A DNA stretch of 46,415 bases from Planctomycetota bacterium (GTDB taxonomy: Bacteria > Planctomycetota > JACOTG01 > JAJDCM01), in contig JAJDCM010000306.1 of NCBI GenBank assembly GCA_029260825.1, positions 1 to 46,415 on the forward strand. The letters run 5' to 3'. This document shows positions 25,941 through 34,771 of the stretch, one piece after another; the first letter of the stretch is position 1; each line of letters starts with the position of its first letter. Under the pieces are notes generated by a model. That model was not told the origin of the DNA, ran no database searches, and was given only the letters and a program-made list of their open reading frames with translations. A program made the position numbers and the translations under genes.

Positions 25941-25959
25941 AACCCGGATGATTCGTGAG
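25941..25959 (+). repeat. short dispersed repeat, copy 2 (CCGGATGATTC)
   Basis: AACCCGGATGATTCGTGAG lies between the YkgJ-type gene and the transglutaminase gene. The 15 bases CCCGGATGATTCGTG are identical to the copy at 43416. Confidence 0.45.
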
Positions 25960-25994
25960 TTCGGCGTAAATCGGGGGAGAAGGGTAGGACCCGG

Positions 25995-28034
25995 CTATTC
26001 GGACGAGCCCCGTGGAGCGACCTCGAGTGACTTTGCCACTTCATCGAGAAGGACGGGATCCGAGTCCGATTCGACAAGCATGGACAGGACATAGGCCTGG
26101 TCTCCCTCGAACACGAACCACTTGATGCGTCGGCTCTTGAAGAGAAGCAGGGTTTTTCGTTCGAGCTCGAGCCGAACCCGGCGCTGGCCATTCACCTGGT
26201 TTTCTTTTCGCTCGCGCACCTTGTAGCCCCCGAGTTCTTGATGGGTCAAGATCGTCTCTTGCGCGGCTTTCGTCCGGGCTACCTGGGAAGAAAGGACGAT
26301 CCTCCCATGATTCTCTCCGTCAGGAGGGGAGAGAGTGATGAGAACCGCTGAGGAGCCGGCCTCGGTCGGAGAAACAAAAGCCCATCCCTTCGGCTTACGA
26401 ACCTGGATCCCGAGGCTAGAGCTTGCCCACTTGTCTCCTTCGATGATCCCTTCCGGACCTGGCTTTCTTTTCCAGACCTTGGTGCCGTGAGAGTATTCCA
26501 AGACATCAATGCTCACATTTCCAATAAGTCGACTGAGGGAAAGGAATGCATCCCCGATGCTGGTCGATTGGAGGGACGATGCATCGAAACGGATCCGGGA
26601 AGCGTCGACCCATGGATGGGCAATCGTTGCATCGAGGGGACACCAACGGCCTCCCGCATTGACCTCCGTCCACATATGGCCGACGAAGTTCCAGGGATGG
26701 GGCGAAGAGCGATCTTCATAGTAAAGAAGACCAACGGCGACCCTGGCTGGAATGCCGACTGCGCGACAAAGGGCGGCAAGAAGTACGGCATGCTCGGTAC
26801 AGTCCCCTTCCCGGGTGTCGAGGACCTCCTTTGCGCTGGAGAATCCCATGGCCAGGCTCTTGGTTGTGATGGAGCCGCGGACCCACTCTTCGAGCTTCTT
26901 CGCTGCCAACCAAAGGGACGTTTCGGTTCCGATTACTTTTCGAGCCGCAGTGATGATTTCCCGATCGTCCGATTCGATGTAGAGGTTACTCGAGAGGTAC
27001 TCGCCGAGGGACGAATCTTCCACCGGGATTCGTAGCTCAGCCATTGGATCTGGAATCAAACTTCGAACTCTCAACTGGACCCGACGAGATCCCAGGACCG
27101 TGACGTCATGGTTATCTGCTTCGAAGTCTTTTGGATCGAGAGTCGCTCCATCCATTTCGGTCAGCTTGATCTCGTACAGTGCTTCGTTCGTTCGGTAGGG
27201 ATCCGGGATGGATCGATCGGAAGGGGCGGAAAGCCCGATCAGCAATTCCGGTGCCGAGGAGGAGTTTGAGTCGAGAAACTCCATGGCCTCGTTCTTGTCG
27301 ACCCGGAGAAATTGCATGTTGCCGATGTAGGGAACAACGGTCTTGACCGCCTCTCCTTCCTCGTTGACCCAGGATTGCATCCGAACTCCCGCAAGGGCGT
27401 CCACCTCCGATTCGACCCGGGTCAGATCCATCTTCTTGTCGCCGACCGAAATGGTCTCTTTGTCGAGGATCCAGACCTTTACGGTCGTGACGCGCATGAA
27501 ATCAAACGTGAAGGTCTTGCAAGAAAACTCCTTTGTTCCGTGCAAGAGTGCCTCAGCGTGCATTCGGGCCTGCGCTACGGGACCAAGGATATCGGCACTC
27601 CAGGGGACGGTCTGTTTTTGCGTCCGCCCGTAATGGGAAATGGAAACTTCAAGTTTTCCGTCTTGAAGAGATCCCTCGTAGGCGGTTTCTTGGGAGGACA
27701 TGAGTTGCTTCTGGGTGAGATAGAGGAGTGTTCCTGTCCTTGCATCCTCGACTTGCTCGCTATCGATGTTGATCTCGAGCGCTTCATCCAGTCGGAGCAT
27801 ACGCATCTTCATCGAGGTTTGAGTCCGGAACACATCGCGGCCATCTCGCTTCTCCCGGTAGATCTTTTCGCTGACCGCACCCAGGGGTGATTCGTTTCCG
27901 ATGAGATACACGAGAGACCAGTGTTCCTCGACCTGAGTCGTCGTCGGGTCGGCCTGGGCGCCGGGCGCTGTGAGAGCAAGTAAGGGAAGCAGGATCAGAG
28001 TGAGGATCCCGCAAATTGTCGTTCTTTGGCTCAT
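25995..28034 (-). CDS. exported transglutaminase-like protein, 679 aa
   Basis: A signal peptide (cleavage near ALTAPGAQA) leads a long protein. The transglutaminase-like core lies at about 370-470. The catalytic triad is visible: Cys412 in EGDCTEHA, His in FVGHMWTEV and Asp in CPLDATI. Such domains act as proteases, amidases or transferases in the periplasm of bacteria. The region before the core is beta-rich, and the C-terminal 170 residues look like a second beta-rich domain. I prefer the ATG at 28034. A GTG at 28046 is possible, but AGGTG would be too close. Substrate and partners are unknown. It is divergent from the large propeller gene. Confidence 0.85.
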   Translation of the reverse strand: MSQRTTICGILTLILLPLLALTAPGAQADPTTTQVEEHWSLVYLIGNESPLGAVSEKIYREKRDGRDVFRTQTSMKMRMLRLDEALEINIDSEQVEDARTGTLLYLTQKQLMSSQETAYEGSLQDGKLEVSISHYGRTQKQTVPWSADILGPVAQARMHAEALLHGTKEFSCKTFTFDFMRVTTVKVWILDKETISVGDKKMDLTRVESEVDALAGVRMQSWVNEEGEAVKTVVPYIGNMQFLRVDKNEAMEFLDSNSSSAPELLIGLSAPSDRSIPDPYRTNEALYEIKLTEMDGATLDPKDFEADNHDVTVLGSRRVQLRVRSLIPDPMAELRIPVEDSSLGEYLSSNLYIESDDREIITAARKVIGTETSLWLAAKKLEEWVRGSITTKSLAMGFSSAKEVLDTREGDCTEHAVLLAALCRAVGIPARVAVGLLYYEDRSSPHPWNFVGHMWTEVNAGGRWCPLDATIAHPWVDASRIRFDASSLQSTSIGDAFLSLSRLIGNVSIDVLEYSHGTKVWKRKPGPEGIIEGDKWASSSLGIQVRKPKGWAFVSPTEAGSSAVLITLSPPDGENHGRIVLSSQVARTKAAQETILTHQELGGYKVRERKENQVNGQRRVRLELERKTLLLFKSRRIKWFVFEGDQAYVLSMLVESDSDPVLLDEVAKSLEVAPRGSSE

Positions 28035-28197
28035 GAGCACATTCACCTAGCTTTCATTTCCCCGGCCCGAGCGGGGCCTGATGAGGTTTGTTTTCCATTG
28101 CCTGGCAACTACAACGGAGGATACGATAGATCTCAGGGCAGGGTTCGTTGCATTTCCGGGCTGGGAACGGCCCAATCAAGACCGGGGGACGAAGCAC

Positions 28198-30888
28198 ATG
28201 AACGGGGACTCTATTGCCACTTCAAAGACCTCTCCTGTTTCTCAACAGCTTTTCATTCTGATCCTATCCGTTCTCTTCGTCCCTTTATGGGGGCGGAACT
28301 TGAGTGCCCAGAACCCCTGTAGTTTCGAGTGGGGTCCAGGACTGTTCGGTTTGCCGGGCACAGATGGGTCCATTCACGCTCTTCTTGCCGACGGAGGCCC
28401 CGACCTCTATGTGGCAGGAGATTTCTCATCGGCGTCCGGAGTGGTGGCCTCCCATGTGGGCCGGATCACGGGAACCACCTGGTCCGCCCTCGGGGAGGGG
28501 TTGAACGATCGAGTCACGTGTCTCGCCTTCTTTGATGGAGGATCGGGCCCCGAGCTTTACGCTGGAGGCAGGTTCACCGGGACGGGCTCTGGCTTGGCGA
28601 ATCACTTGGCGAGGTGGACTGGATCCGCCTGGGAGCCACTTCTTTCCGGAACGAATGGGGAGGTGTGCGCTCTTGCCGTTTTTGATGACGGAACCGGGAG
28701 TGCTCTGTTCGTGGGAGGAAGCTTCACCACCGCCGGTGGAACTCCTGCAGCCAACGTGGCCAAGTGGACCGGAAGCTCTTTTGCCTCCCCTCCTTCCGGG
28801 CTGGATGGAACGGTCCGAACATTTTCCGTCTTGGACGACGGTCTTGCCACAAGGCTTGTAGCCGGAGGAAATTTTCAAAACGCAGGACAGACCGGGGTCA
28901 GTTTTGTCGCTGCCCTCACGGGCGACACCTGGGGGCCTCTGGGCCTTGGCGTGGATGGTGCCGTCCATAGCTCCATCGTGTTTGATGACGGAACGGGTAA
29001 TCATCTTTATCTTGGAGGTGATTTTCAGAACGCCGGAGGATCGCCAGCGGTTCGAGTTGCCCGGTGGAATGGGGCGCAATGGTCATCGCTTTCTTCGGGG
29101 CTCTCTGACACGGTGCATGCTCTTCATGGGGTGAATCTGGGTTCCGGGCTTGAGCTGGTCGCCGGAGGGGTGTTCAGCTCGGATTATCCTCATGTAGCTC
29201 GTTTTGATGGAAACAGCTGGTCGGCCCTGGGGCTTGGCATGAACGGTGATGTTCGTGCCTTTGCCAACCACGACGATGGGACGGGTCCCGGGTTATTTGC
29301 GGGCGGAGACTTTACAGAGGCTTCGGGGGTGACGGCGGATCGGCTTGCTCGTTTCGACGGGTTCGATTGGATTTCCCGTGGTCTTGACGGCGAGGTCCTT
29401 TCCCTCCAGACCTTCGATGATGGGGAGGGAAGGTCACTTTTCGTCGGAGGCGCCTTCTCGTCGGCTGGAACTCTGCGGTCGAGCAACATTGCCCGTTGGG
29501 ATGGATTTTCCTGGTTTCCGGTGGGTTCCGGGGTCAATGGTCGGGTGGAGGCGTTTGAGATTTTTGATGATGGCGGAGGCCCGGCTTTGTATGTGGCGGG
29601 TGACTTCACCGAGGCCGGAGGAACCGGCGCCAATCGAATTGCAAAATGGGATGGCACGTCCTTTTCTCCACTTTCCATGGGAGTGAACGGACCTGTCCAT
29701 TCTCTCGAGGTGTATGACGATGGTTCGGGGCAGAAGCTGTATGTGGGGGGAAGCTTCACCCAGGTAGACGGCCAACCGATTCTCCGAATTGCGGCCTGGG
29801 ATGGCACGGCCTGGTCATCGGTTGCGAGTGGTGTTCTCAATGGGGACGTAGAAGCTCTTGTTGTCTATGAGGGTGCTCTCTTCGCGGGGGGAGGCTTTTC
29901 TCTGGCCGATGGTCAATCCGTCAATCGCATCGCATCTTTTACCGGAGGAGATTGGGCCCCTCTTGGAACGGCCGCTTCCAACGGGATCGTTGGAGTGGTC
30001 CATGCTCTCGACGTTTTTCAAGGAGAACTGATCGTCGGAGGGTCGATGACTCTCGCCATGGATGCGGGGGGACAGATCGCGGCCAATCACATTGTTCGGT
30101 GGAACGGGGCAAGGTTTGCACCTCTTGAGATGGGGATGAACGATCCGGTCCGAGCGATCACCGTGCCGGATCAGTTCCGCATGTACGTCGGGGGGGACTT
30201 CACCAGTCCGGGAAACCGAGTCGCGAAGTGGATTGGTTTTTGGGTGCCTCTCAATGCGGGGATGAACGCTCCTGCCAAAGCCATGGGAAATTTTGTAGGG
30301 AGTACGGGCCACGGTATTTTTGCCGGCGGCGAGTTTGATGTCTCGGACGGAAATATTTCCACGGGCCTGGGTCGGTGGTTCGTGGACGATAACTGTTCGA
30401 GTCGACTGGGAAACGTGAATGCGACCCAAGGAGAAATGGCCAACGTCCTGTTCCTCAATGATTCCTTCGGGAGAGGAGTGCCTCGGGTCGTCGATTTGTC
30501 CCCGTCTGACTCCGTCGTATTACGGATCGAGTCCCCTCCTTCCAAGATGACCGCGTCTTATGTCATGTACGTGTGGCCAGGAGAGCCGACTCCAGGAACG
30601 GAGGATCGACTTCCGTTTGACGTTGGACTCACTTGTTTCCCGACGCCTCTTTCTCGCAGCCGGACTCCCCAGCCGTCTTTTGTCGCCAATAATCTCGGCT
30701 TCGAAACCGCACTGGGTGAAGAAAACTGGCCAACTGGCCCGACCAGCCCGGCACCCTACGTACTCTTGAACCGGCCTCAGGGGATCAGAAGGAACATCAC
30801 GTTCACGGTCCAGGGGATCATCTGTGACGACGCTTCCGTGATGGGACTTGCTGCGGTCACCAATGCCCTGGTCGTCAAAGTCGAGTAG
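28198..30888 (+). CDS. secreted 14-repeat beta-propeller-like protein, 896 aa
   Basis: After a signal peptide (ending NLSAQNP), 14 tandem repeats of about 45-50 residues run from about residue 60 to 740. Each has the pattern V(H/R/E)AL..DDG.G..L(Y/F)VGG.FT.AGG....(R/K)(I/V)A(R/K)W(D/N)G..W..L..G(M/V)(N/D)G. The unit length and the W-G and GG motifs suggest four-stranded blades, and 14 would make two seven-bladed propellers. A different C-terminal domain follows (about 740-896, containing MYVWPGEPTPG and ending in VTNALVVKVE). It resembles C-terminal modules of secreted planctomycete proteins as I recall them. I chose the ATG at 28198, with GGGGGA 8 nt upstream. It has no enzyme motif; an extracellular binding or surface role is likely. 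Confidence 0.85.
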   Translation: MNGDSIATSKTSPVSQQLFILILSVLFVPLWGRNLSAQNPCSFEWGPGLFGLPGTDGSIHALLADGGPDLYVAGDFSSASGVVASHVGRITGTTWSALGEGLNDRVTCLAFFDGGSGPELYAGGRFTGTGSGLANHLARWTGSAWEPLLSGTNGEVCALAVFDDGTGSALFVGGSFTTAGGTPAANVAKWTGSSFASPPSGLDGTVRTFSVLDDGLATRLVAGGNFQNAGQTGVSFVAALTGDTWGPLGLGVDGAVHSSIVFDDGTGNHLYLGGDFQNAGGSPAVRVARWNGAQWSSLSSGLSDTVHALHGVNLGSGLELVAGGVFSSDYPHVARFDGNSWSALGLGMNGDVRAFANHDDGTGPGLFAGGDFTEASGVTADRLARFDGFDWISRGLDGEVLSLQTFDDGEGRSLFVGGAFSSAGTLRSSNIARWDGFSWFPVGSGVNGRVEAFEIFDDGGGPALYVAGDFTEAGGTGANRIAKWDGTSFSPLSMGVNGPVHSLEVYDDGSGQKLYVGGSFTQVDGQPILRIAAWDGTAWSSVASGVLNGDVEALVVYEGALFAGGGFSLADGQSVNRIASFTGGDWAPLGTAASNGIVGVVHALDVFQGELIVGGSMTLAMDAGGQIAANHIVRWNGARFAPLEMGMNDPVRAITVPDQFRMYVGGDFTSPGNRVAKWIGFWVPLNAGMNAPAKAMGNFVGSTGHGIFAGGEFDVSDGNISTGLGRWFVDDNCSSRLGNVNATQGEMANVLFLNDSFGRGVPRVVDLSPSDSVVLRIESPPSKMTASYVMYVWPGEPTPGTEDRLPFDVGLTCFPTPLSRSRTPQPSFVANNLGFETALGEENWPTGPTSPAPYVLLNRPQGIRRNITFTVQGIICDDASVMGLAAVTNALVVKVE

Positions 30889-30920
30889 CCCCGCCTATCT
30901 CTTTTCGAGCTTCAAGCGGG

Positions 30921-32852
30921 TCAAGGGATTCTCACGATCGTCTTCGAGACGAAGACGGGAGCGGCCCCGAAGGGCGGGCAAGCCATGGGTGCGTAGGGAA
31001 TCCCATCTCCATCCGGATCCATTTTCTTTCCGCCAGCGAAGACCTGATCCTCGGTGGGGTCAAGCTCGGAAAGAAGGAGTTTCGACTTGGGGAGACCGTC
31101 GATATATTCCCTTACTTTTTGGCCGAATCGGCTGTCGCAGGTGGCAGAGGCCAGGCTGCGAAGAGCGCCAAGAGTTGTTCCGTAGGCAAACGGAGTGTAG
31201 ATGCTGTATTTCGTTCCGGAGTTCGTCACTTCTTCCGAGCGATAGAGCTGATAGTCAATCGCCCATAGATTCTCTTCGACGTAGTCATACGTCCGAAGAG
31301 CAGCCATCTTGTAGTCGGGGTGTTTCAACACCCGATAGCCGGCGAGGAGAGCCTGGATGGCGAGGCTCTGAACCTCCAGGGGCCAAACGACGGGGAAGGT
31401 GGTGAAGGCGGATTGAGCGATCATGGTTCTTGGATACATTCCGTCAAACCGCTGGGCGCCAAGTACATAGCCTACCTGGGCCTCGAAGAGTTCCAGGACA
31501 CGATCCCGGAGTGGATCGCCGTCTAATAGCAGGTCAGCATATCTCTCAAAAGCAATGACGAGCTGGGTTATATCTTCGGTGTGAACGATGTTTCCCTTTT
31601 CGCCGGGGATGGCGTAGCTCACGAAAGTTTGCCAATCCTCGTGATAATGCATGCTATCGATGTTCTTGACGACGCATCGAGCAAGGGCTCGTGCCAATCC
31701 GTGGTACTCGACGGGAAAGAGGGGGCCTCCTGCCTCCGCGTATCCAAACACACCCTGACTCGCAAGTTCTCCTTCTGGGTCAGACGCCTCGATGAACGCG
31801 CACAGACCGAGAAGAAGGCTTACCTGGTCGGTCAGCGTGCTTTTTGGTTCTTCGTCAACCGGAAGGAAGATCTCAGCGGGCTTGGGAGGACTCACCTCTC
31901 CTGAGATTTCCAGGTCGGTGAAGATGGGGCGAATTTTTGACGGAAAGAAGAGGAGTTCGAATTCCGGATCGTACCCGTCAAGCTGCATGGGACCAAGATA
32001 GCCCGTCAGGGGGTTGTAGGCGAATTGAGTGGCGAGAGTGAAGAGCTTGCTTGCTGCAGCTTCCATCAGAATTGCGCCGAGGTAGCCTTCTTCCGGGGTT
32101 GCTCCAAGATAAGGCCGCGCCGCTTGATCTTCCTTTAGGCGGGTCGAGCGAAAATAGTAGGAGGCAAAATCGACGTTTGCATGAAGAGTCATCCCGAGTG
32201 TTCGGGGGCTCAAAGTTTGGTCGATCGTTTTTGGATCCCAGAGAAGACTCGAGCCGTCCGGCGGAATTCCCTCTCCTGCGTTGCCGAAGTCCGGGGCCTG
32301 GGTGTAGAAAGGATCTGCGGAGTCAAATTCGAGGAAGAGGGGAAACATGTTGGTCATCAAGCTTGTCTCGAGACCCGCGCGCTTCCGAAAAATCTCGAGT
32401 CGGGCTTCAAGGGCATCCTGAGGGCTTTTCCACGATTCGGCCATGTTCATGGGTGCGCGACGAAGAGTCGGGCCGTGCATGAGATGGATTCCTGCCCCCG
32501 AGCTGAGAAGAGCCGCTTCTACATTGTAGCGGGCATACCAGGGTGCGTACCTGGTGAGAGTCGTTTCCTCGAGAAGAGTTTTCTCGAAGTCGAGCTCATC
32601 GAACTTTGCATAGAAGGGGGGACCGGACAGCAGGATCTCTCGAGCGGCATACATGGCGTCGCCGATCCGACACCGGCGGTCCAGAACACCTTCGAGTGTT
32701 GTTCGTTCGCTGATGCGGGAGATGTCCCAGGATGGTTGCTCATCAAAGGGAGCGGGCCCCATGGATCCGCAACTGAAAAGCGTCAAGCTCACCAGCCAGA
32801 GGAGCAACAAGCGCAGAATCGAGTTTGAAGTCTTGCGTGGCAAAGCCTTCAT
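30921..32852 (-). CDS. large lipoprotein, 643 aa, alpha-helical, unknown
   Basis: A signal peptide ends in the lipobox LTLFSCG with Cys28. The rest is predicted mostly helical, with repeated aromatic-rich helices (for example FPVVWPLEVQSLAIQALLAGYRVL and RTYDYVEENLWAIDYQLY) that recall alpha/alpha-toroid proteins such as glycosidases or lyases. I see no diagnostic catalytic signature. A PDGDGIPYAPMACPPFG segment precedes the C-terminus. GGAGGT lies 8 nt before the ATG. The gene converges on the propeller gene with 32 bp between them. It may act on or bind a polymer at the cell surface, but this is only a fold impression. Confidence 0.75.
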   Translation of the reverse strand: MKALPRKTSNSILRLLLLWLVSLTLFSCGSMGPAPFDEQPSWDISRISERTTLEGVLDRRCRIGDAMYAAREILLSGPPFYAKFDELDFEKTLLEETTLTRYAPWYARYNVEAALLSSGAGIHLMHGPTLRRAPMNMAESWKSPQDALEARLEIFRKRAGLETSLMTNMFPLFLEFDSADPFYTQAPDFGNAGEGIPPDGSSLLWDPKTIDQTLSPRTLGMTLHANVDFASYYFRSTRLKEDQAARPYLGATPEEGYLGAILMEAAASKLFTLATQFAYNPLTGYLGPMQLDGYDPEFELLFFPSKIRPIFTDLEISGEVSPPKPAEIFLPVDEEPKSTLTDQVSLLLGLCAFIEASDPEGELASQGVFGYAEAGGPLFPVEYHGLARALARCVVKNIDSMHYHEDWQTFVSYAIPGEKGNIVHTEDITQLVIAFERYADLLLDGDPLRDRVLELFEAQVGYVLGAQRFDGMYPRTMIAQSAFTTFPVVWPLEVQSLAIQALLAGYRVLKHPDYKMAALRTYDYVEENLWAIDYQLYRSEEVTNSGTKYSIYTPFAYGTTLGALRSLASATCDSRFGQKVREYIDGLPKSKLLLSELDPTEDQVFAGGKKMDPDGDGIPYAPMACPPFGAAPVFVSKTIVRIP

Positions 32853-32901
32853 GAATGAACACCTCCGAAAAGAACCGCATTCCTTTTCTTGGGTCCCGGT
32901 C

Positions 32902-32920
32902 CGGGAACAATGCGTTCCCG
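32902..32920 (-). promoter_or_regulatory. perfect inverted repeat upstream of the 643-aa lipoprotein
   Basis: CGGGAAC-AATGC-GTTCCCG is a perfect 7-bp inverted repeat with a 5-nt loop, 50 bp upstream of the lipoprotein ATG. It could be an operator or an mRNA leader hairpin. It has no T-tract. Confidence 0.35.
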
Positions 32921-32976
32921 AATTCTGTCGGAACCACCCCGTCTAACGGGGAATATCGTTCTGGGGAAGGGTTTGG

Positions 32977-33093
32977 ATGAAGAGAATTCTTATGATGAAC
33001 CACATCGCCACGCCTTTTACGAGGAACGGAGGCATGGGGAACTGGCAACCTTATATGAGTAGGACCGATCCTGCTAACCGCTGGAAAGCTTGA
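32977..33093 (+). CDS. possible small ORF, 38 aa
   Basis: The frame MKRILMMNHIATPF... has a good ribosome site (GGGGAAGGG about 5 nt upstream) and ends in TGA at 33093. The start resembles the first strand of a glycosyltransferase-like fold, but it stops after 38 codons, so a gene remnant is possible. No homologue is known to me. Confidence 0.25.
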   Translation: MKRILMMNHIATPFTRNGGMGNWQPYMSRTDPANRWKA

Positions 33094-33110
33094 ATGCGAA
33101 TATATGTAAG

Positions 33111-33203
33111 ATGTTTTTGAGTAGACGCTTATGTGTGCCTTGGTTCACTTCTCTCCTGCTTGTGGGGTCTGTTTTTCCCGGCATCTGTTCTGGGCCCGGA
33201 TGA
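33111..33203 (+). CDS. possible small ORF with signal-peptide-like sequence, 30 aa
   Basis: The 30 residues read like a complete signal peptide: basic start (MFLSRRLC), hydrophobic core (FTSLLLVGSVF) and a small-residue end. It then stops. It may be a secreted-gene remnant or a tiny membrane peptide. The ribosome site is weak, so the call is tentative. Confidence 0.2.
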   Translation: MFLSRRLCVPWFTSLLLVGSVFPGICSGPG

Positions 33204-33259
33204 GGTTAGGTCTGTACGAGAACGTAGTAGGCCCACGGTTTACGGTTCTGCTCCATTCT

Positions 33260-33282
33260 GACCGATAGGATTCGAATCGGTC
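33260..33282 (+). promoter_or_regulatory. inverted repeat upstream of the coiled-coil gene
   Basis: GACCGAT-N9-ATCGGTC is a perfect 7-bp inverted repeat ending 54 bp before the ATG of the coiled-coil membrane protein. It could be an operator or leader hairpin. Confidence 0.35.
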
Positions 33283-33336
33283 CTGAGCGCGGTGGGCTGA
33301 AACCGAAGGAGCCGTTTTCTTCACAAGGATGATTCC

Positions 33337-34308
33337 ATGGCCAAAAGTAAGCAGCAGGTCAAAAAGACGGAAGCTCGAGCAGAGCGAAATGGAAGGAAGA
33401 AGGAAAGGGATCAGCTTCTTGGCTCCTTGGGTGAGAAGATAGAAACGCTTTCCAAACAGACGACCGCGATGGGCAGTCGACTGGAGATTCTCTCATCCAT
33501 CCATCAGGGCACAGCGCGGTTAGGGGAGCGCATCCCCCATCTCGAAAAAGGAATCCAGGACCAGGCCGATCGGGTTCCTGGCCGTTTCCTCACCGTGTCC
33601 CTGTTCATGTTGGTCGTTCTTCTGCTGGTCCTTGCGATCCGGAACACTCTCAGACTGGAAGAAGAGCTGGACCGGGTCAAACTGACTCTGAAAGAAATGA
33701 CCGTCTCCGCGGGTCAAGACAAGGTGCGAGATGATGGCATTCTTTTCCGTTTGGGGGTTCTTGACCGGTTAAACGCAGGAGTCCAGCAAAGCCATGGAGC
33801 CATGGAGCAATCGAGTCAGGTGCTCAGGGGTTTGACCCGGAGGATCGAGGGGCTCGAAAGCAAGATGACCCCGGTTCTGGCGAAAGTCAGTGATCTTCAC
33901 GACGTTTGCTCGGGTCTTGAGAGCAAGACATTGGAAGAGGAGGCGCGGGATCTACAGAGGAAAGAATCCTCCCGTGTCAGTTTTGAATCCTTGATCGCGC
34001 GCCTCGATCAGATCCAAAACGCCCCCTCTTATGCCCAGGACTTCGAGCTTGTCCAGAAGGAGGTGGAGGGCCTTGGGACGACCCTCGACGACATGATTCT
34101 TGATGTTCTTCAGATCAAACGTCTCTTCGCCCAGATGCTCGAGGAACAGTCTGTTTCACCCACTCCTTCGAGCGAGGAAGAAGGCGGCGATCAACGCACC
34201 GAAGTGAACCGCGCTGACGTAGATGAAGTACCCGGTGTTTTGGAAGGCGGAGGCCATCCCGCGGTCATCGGGGAAGAAGTTTATCGGGATGTAACTCAAA
34301 GCCGCTAG
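33337..34308 (+). CDS. single-span coiled-coil membrane protein, 323 aa
   Basis: A basic N-terminal cytosolic segment, one membrane span (about 84-102, FLTVSLFMLVVLLLVLAI) and a long heptad-rich coiled coil (about 105-270) are seen. No enzyme motif appears. The layout suits an envelope structural or division-type protein, but no family is recognised. AAGGATG lies just before the ATG. The last 45 residues (acidic, GGDQRTEVNRADVDEVPG) lie opposite the end of the membrane-protein gene on the other strand, a 153-bp convergent overlap. The tail may therefore be an extension gained by loss of an earlier stop. Confidence 0.7.
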   Translation: MAKSKQQVKKTEARAERNGRKKERDQLLGSLGEKIETLSKQTTAMGSRLEILSSIHQGTARLGERIPHLEKGIQDQADRVPGRFLTVSLFMLVVLLLVLAIRNTLRLEEELDRVKLTLKEMTVSAGQDKVRDDGILFRLGVLDRLNAGVQQSHGAMEQSSQVLRGLTRRIEGLESKMTPVLAKVSDLHDVCSGLESKTLEEEARDLQRKESSRVSFESLIARLDQIQNAPSYAQDFELVQKEVEGLGTTLDDMILDVLQIKRLFAQMLEEQSVSPTPSSEEEGGDQRTEVNRADVDEVPGVLEGGGHPAVIGEEVYRDVTQSR

Positions 34309-34764
34309 AACAACTACGGCAAGGATGCTGGCTTCAAATGCCCTCGTTCCGTTTCCCTGTCTTGCCGAGCTGGGGGAAGGAATAGCCGCCATGCAAACCG
34401 TCAGCGCGGCCAGGCAAAGAGGAAGGAGCCAGATCGGGGACGGGGGGAGACCCTCCTCGGAGAATCCGGCCTCATCTACGGGAAAGATCCACTCGATCCC
34501 GGCAAGAACCAAGCAGGTCGCGATGATCGCGGCTGAGGGTCGTCCGATGACCCGAGCTCTCGAACCGAGCGGTGGTTGCAAGGCCCCCAGAAACCCGGCG
34601 GCGATCAATAGCCCAACGTAGGTGACGATGACCGTCACTACGGGCGGGCTCATGAGGTGAATTCCCACCCCGAAGAAAACTGGGATTGCTCCGAGAAAAA
34701 AGAGGGGGGCAACTTGCATCAAGGAGCAGCAGCGCAAGTCTGTTTCGTGGTCCTCTGGCTTCAC
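34156..34764 (-). CDS. integral membrane protein, 202 aa, unknown
   Basis: About five to six membrane spans are predicted, from APLFFLGAIPVFFGVGIHLM to the C-terminal YFIYVSAVHFGALIAAFFL. A short Cys-containing N-terminus (LRCCSLM) precedes them. I do not recognise the family. The start is a GTG 7 nt after the proline dehydrogenase stop, so the two genes form an operon. An internal ATG at residue 16 is an alternative start. The C-terminal end overlaps the coiled-coil gene by 153 bp. The hydrophobic pattern supports a real protein. Confidence 0.65.
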   Translation of the reverse strand: MKPEDHETDLRCCSLMQVAPLFFLGAIPVFFGVGIHLMSPPVVTVIVTYVGLLIAAGFLGALQPPLGSRARVIGRPSAAIIATCLVLAGIEWIFPVDEAGFSEEGLPPSPIWLLPLCLAALTVCMAAIPSPSSARQGNGTRAFEASILAVVVLAALSYIPINFFPDDRGMASAFQNTGYFIYVSAVHFGALIAAFFLARRSG

Positions 34765-34771
34765 CTGCAGC

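Larger units (their letters stand above)
32853..33336. other. 484-bp intergenic region with hairpins and two tiny ORFs
   Basis: No gene of normal size is seen. The region holds two perfect inverted repeats (32902-32920 and 33260-33282), a small CCCCG-N5-CGGGG stem near 32937-32951, and two short plus-strand frames (32977 and 33111), listed separately. It separates two divergent genes and must contain both promoters, though no clear -35/-10 pair stands out. Confidence 0.5.

Noticed and set aside
33260..33282. tRNA T-arm like sequence (TTCGAATC)
   Set aside because: No acceptor, D-arm or anticodon stem can be formed around it; it is part of a simple inverted repeat.
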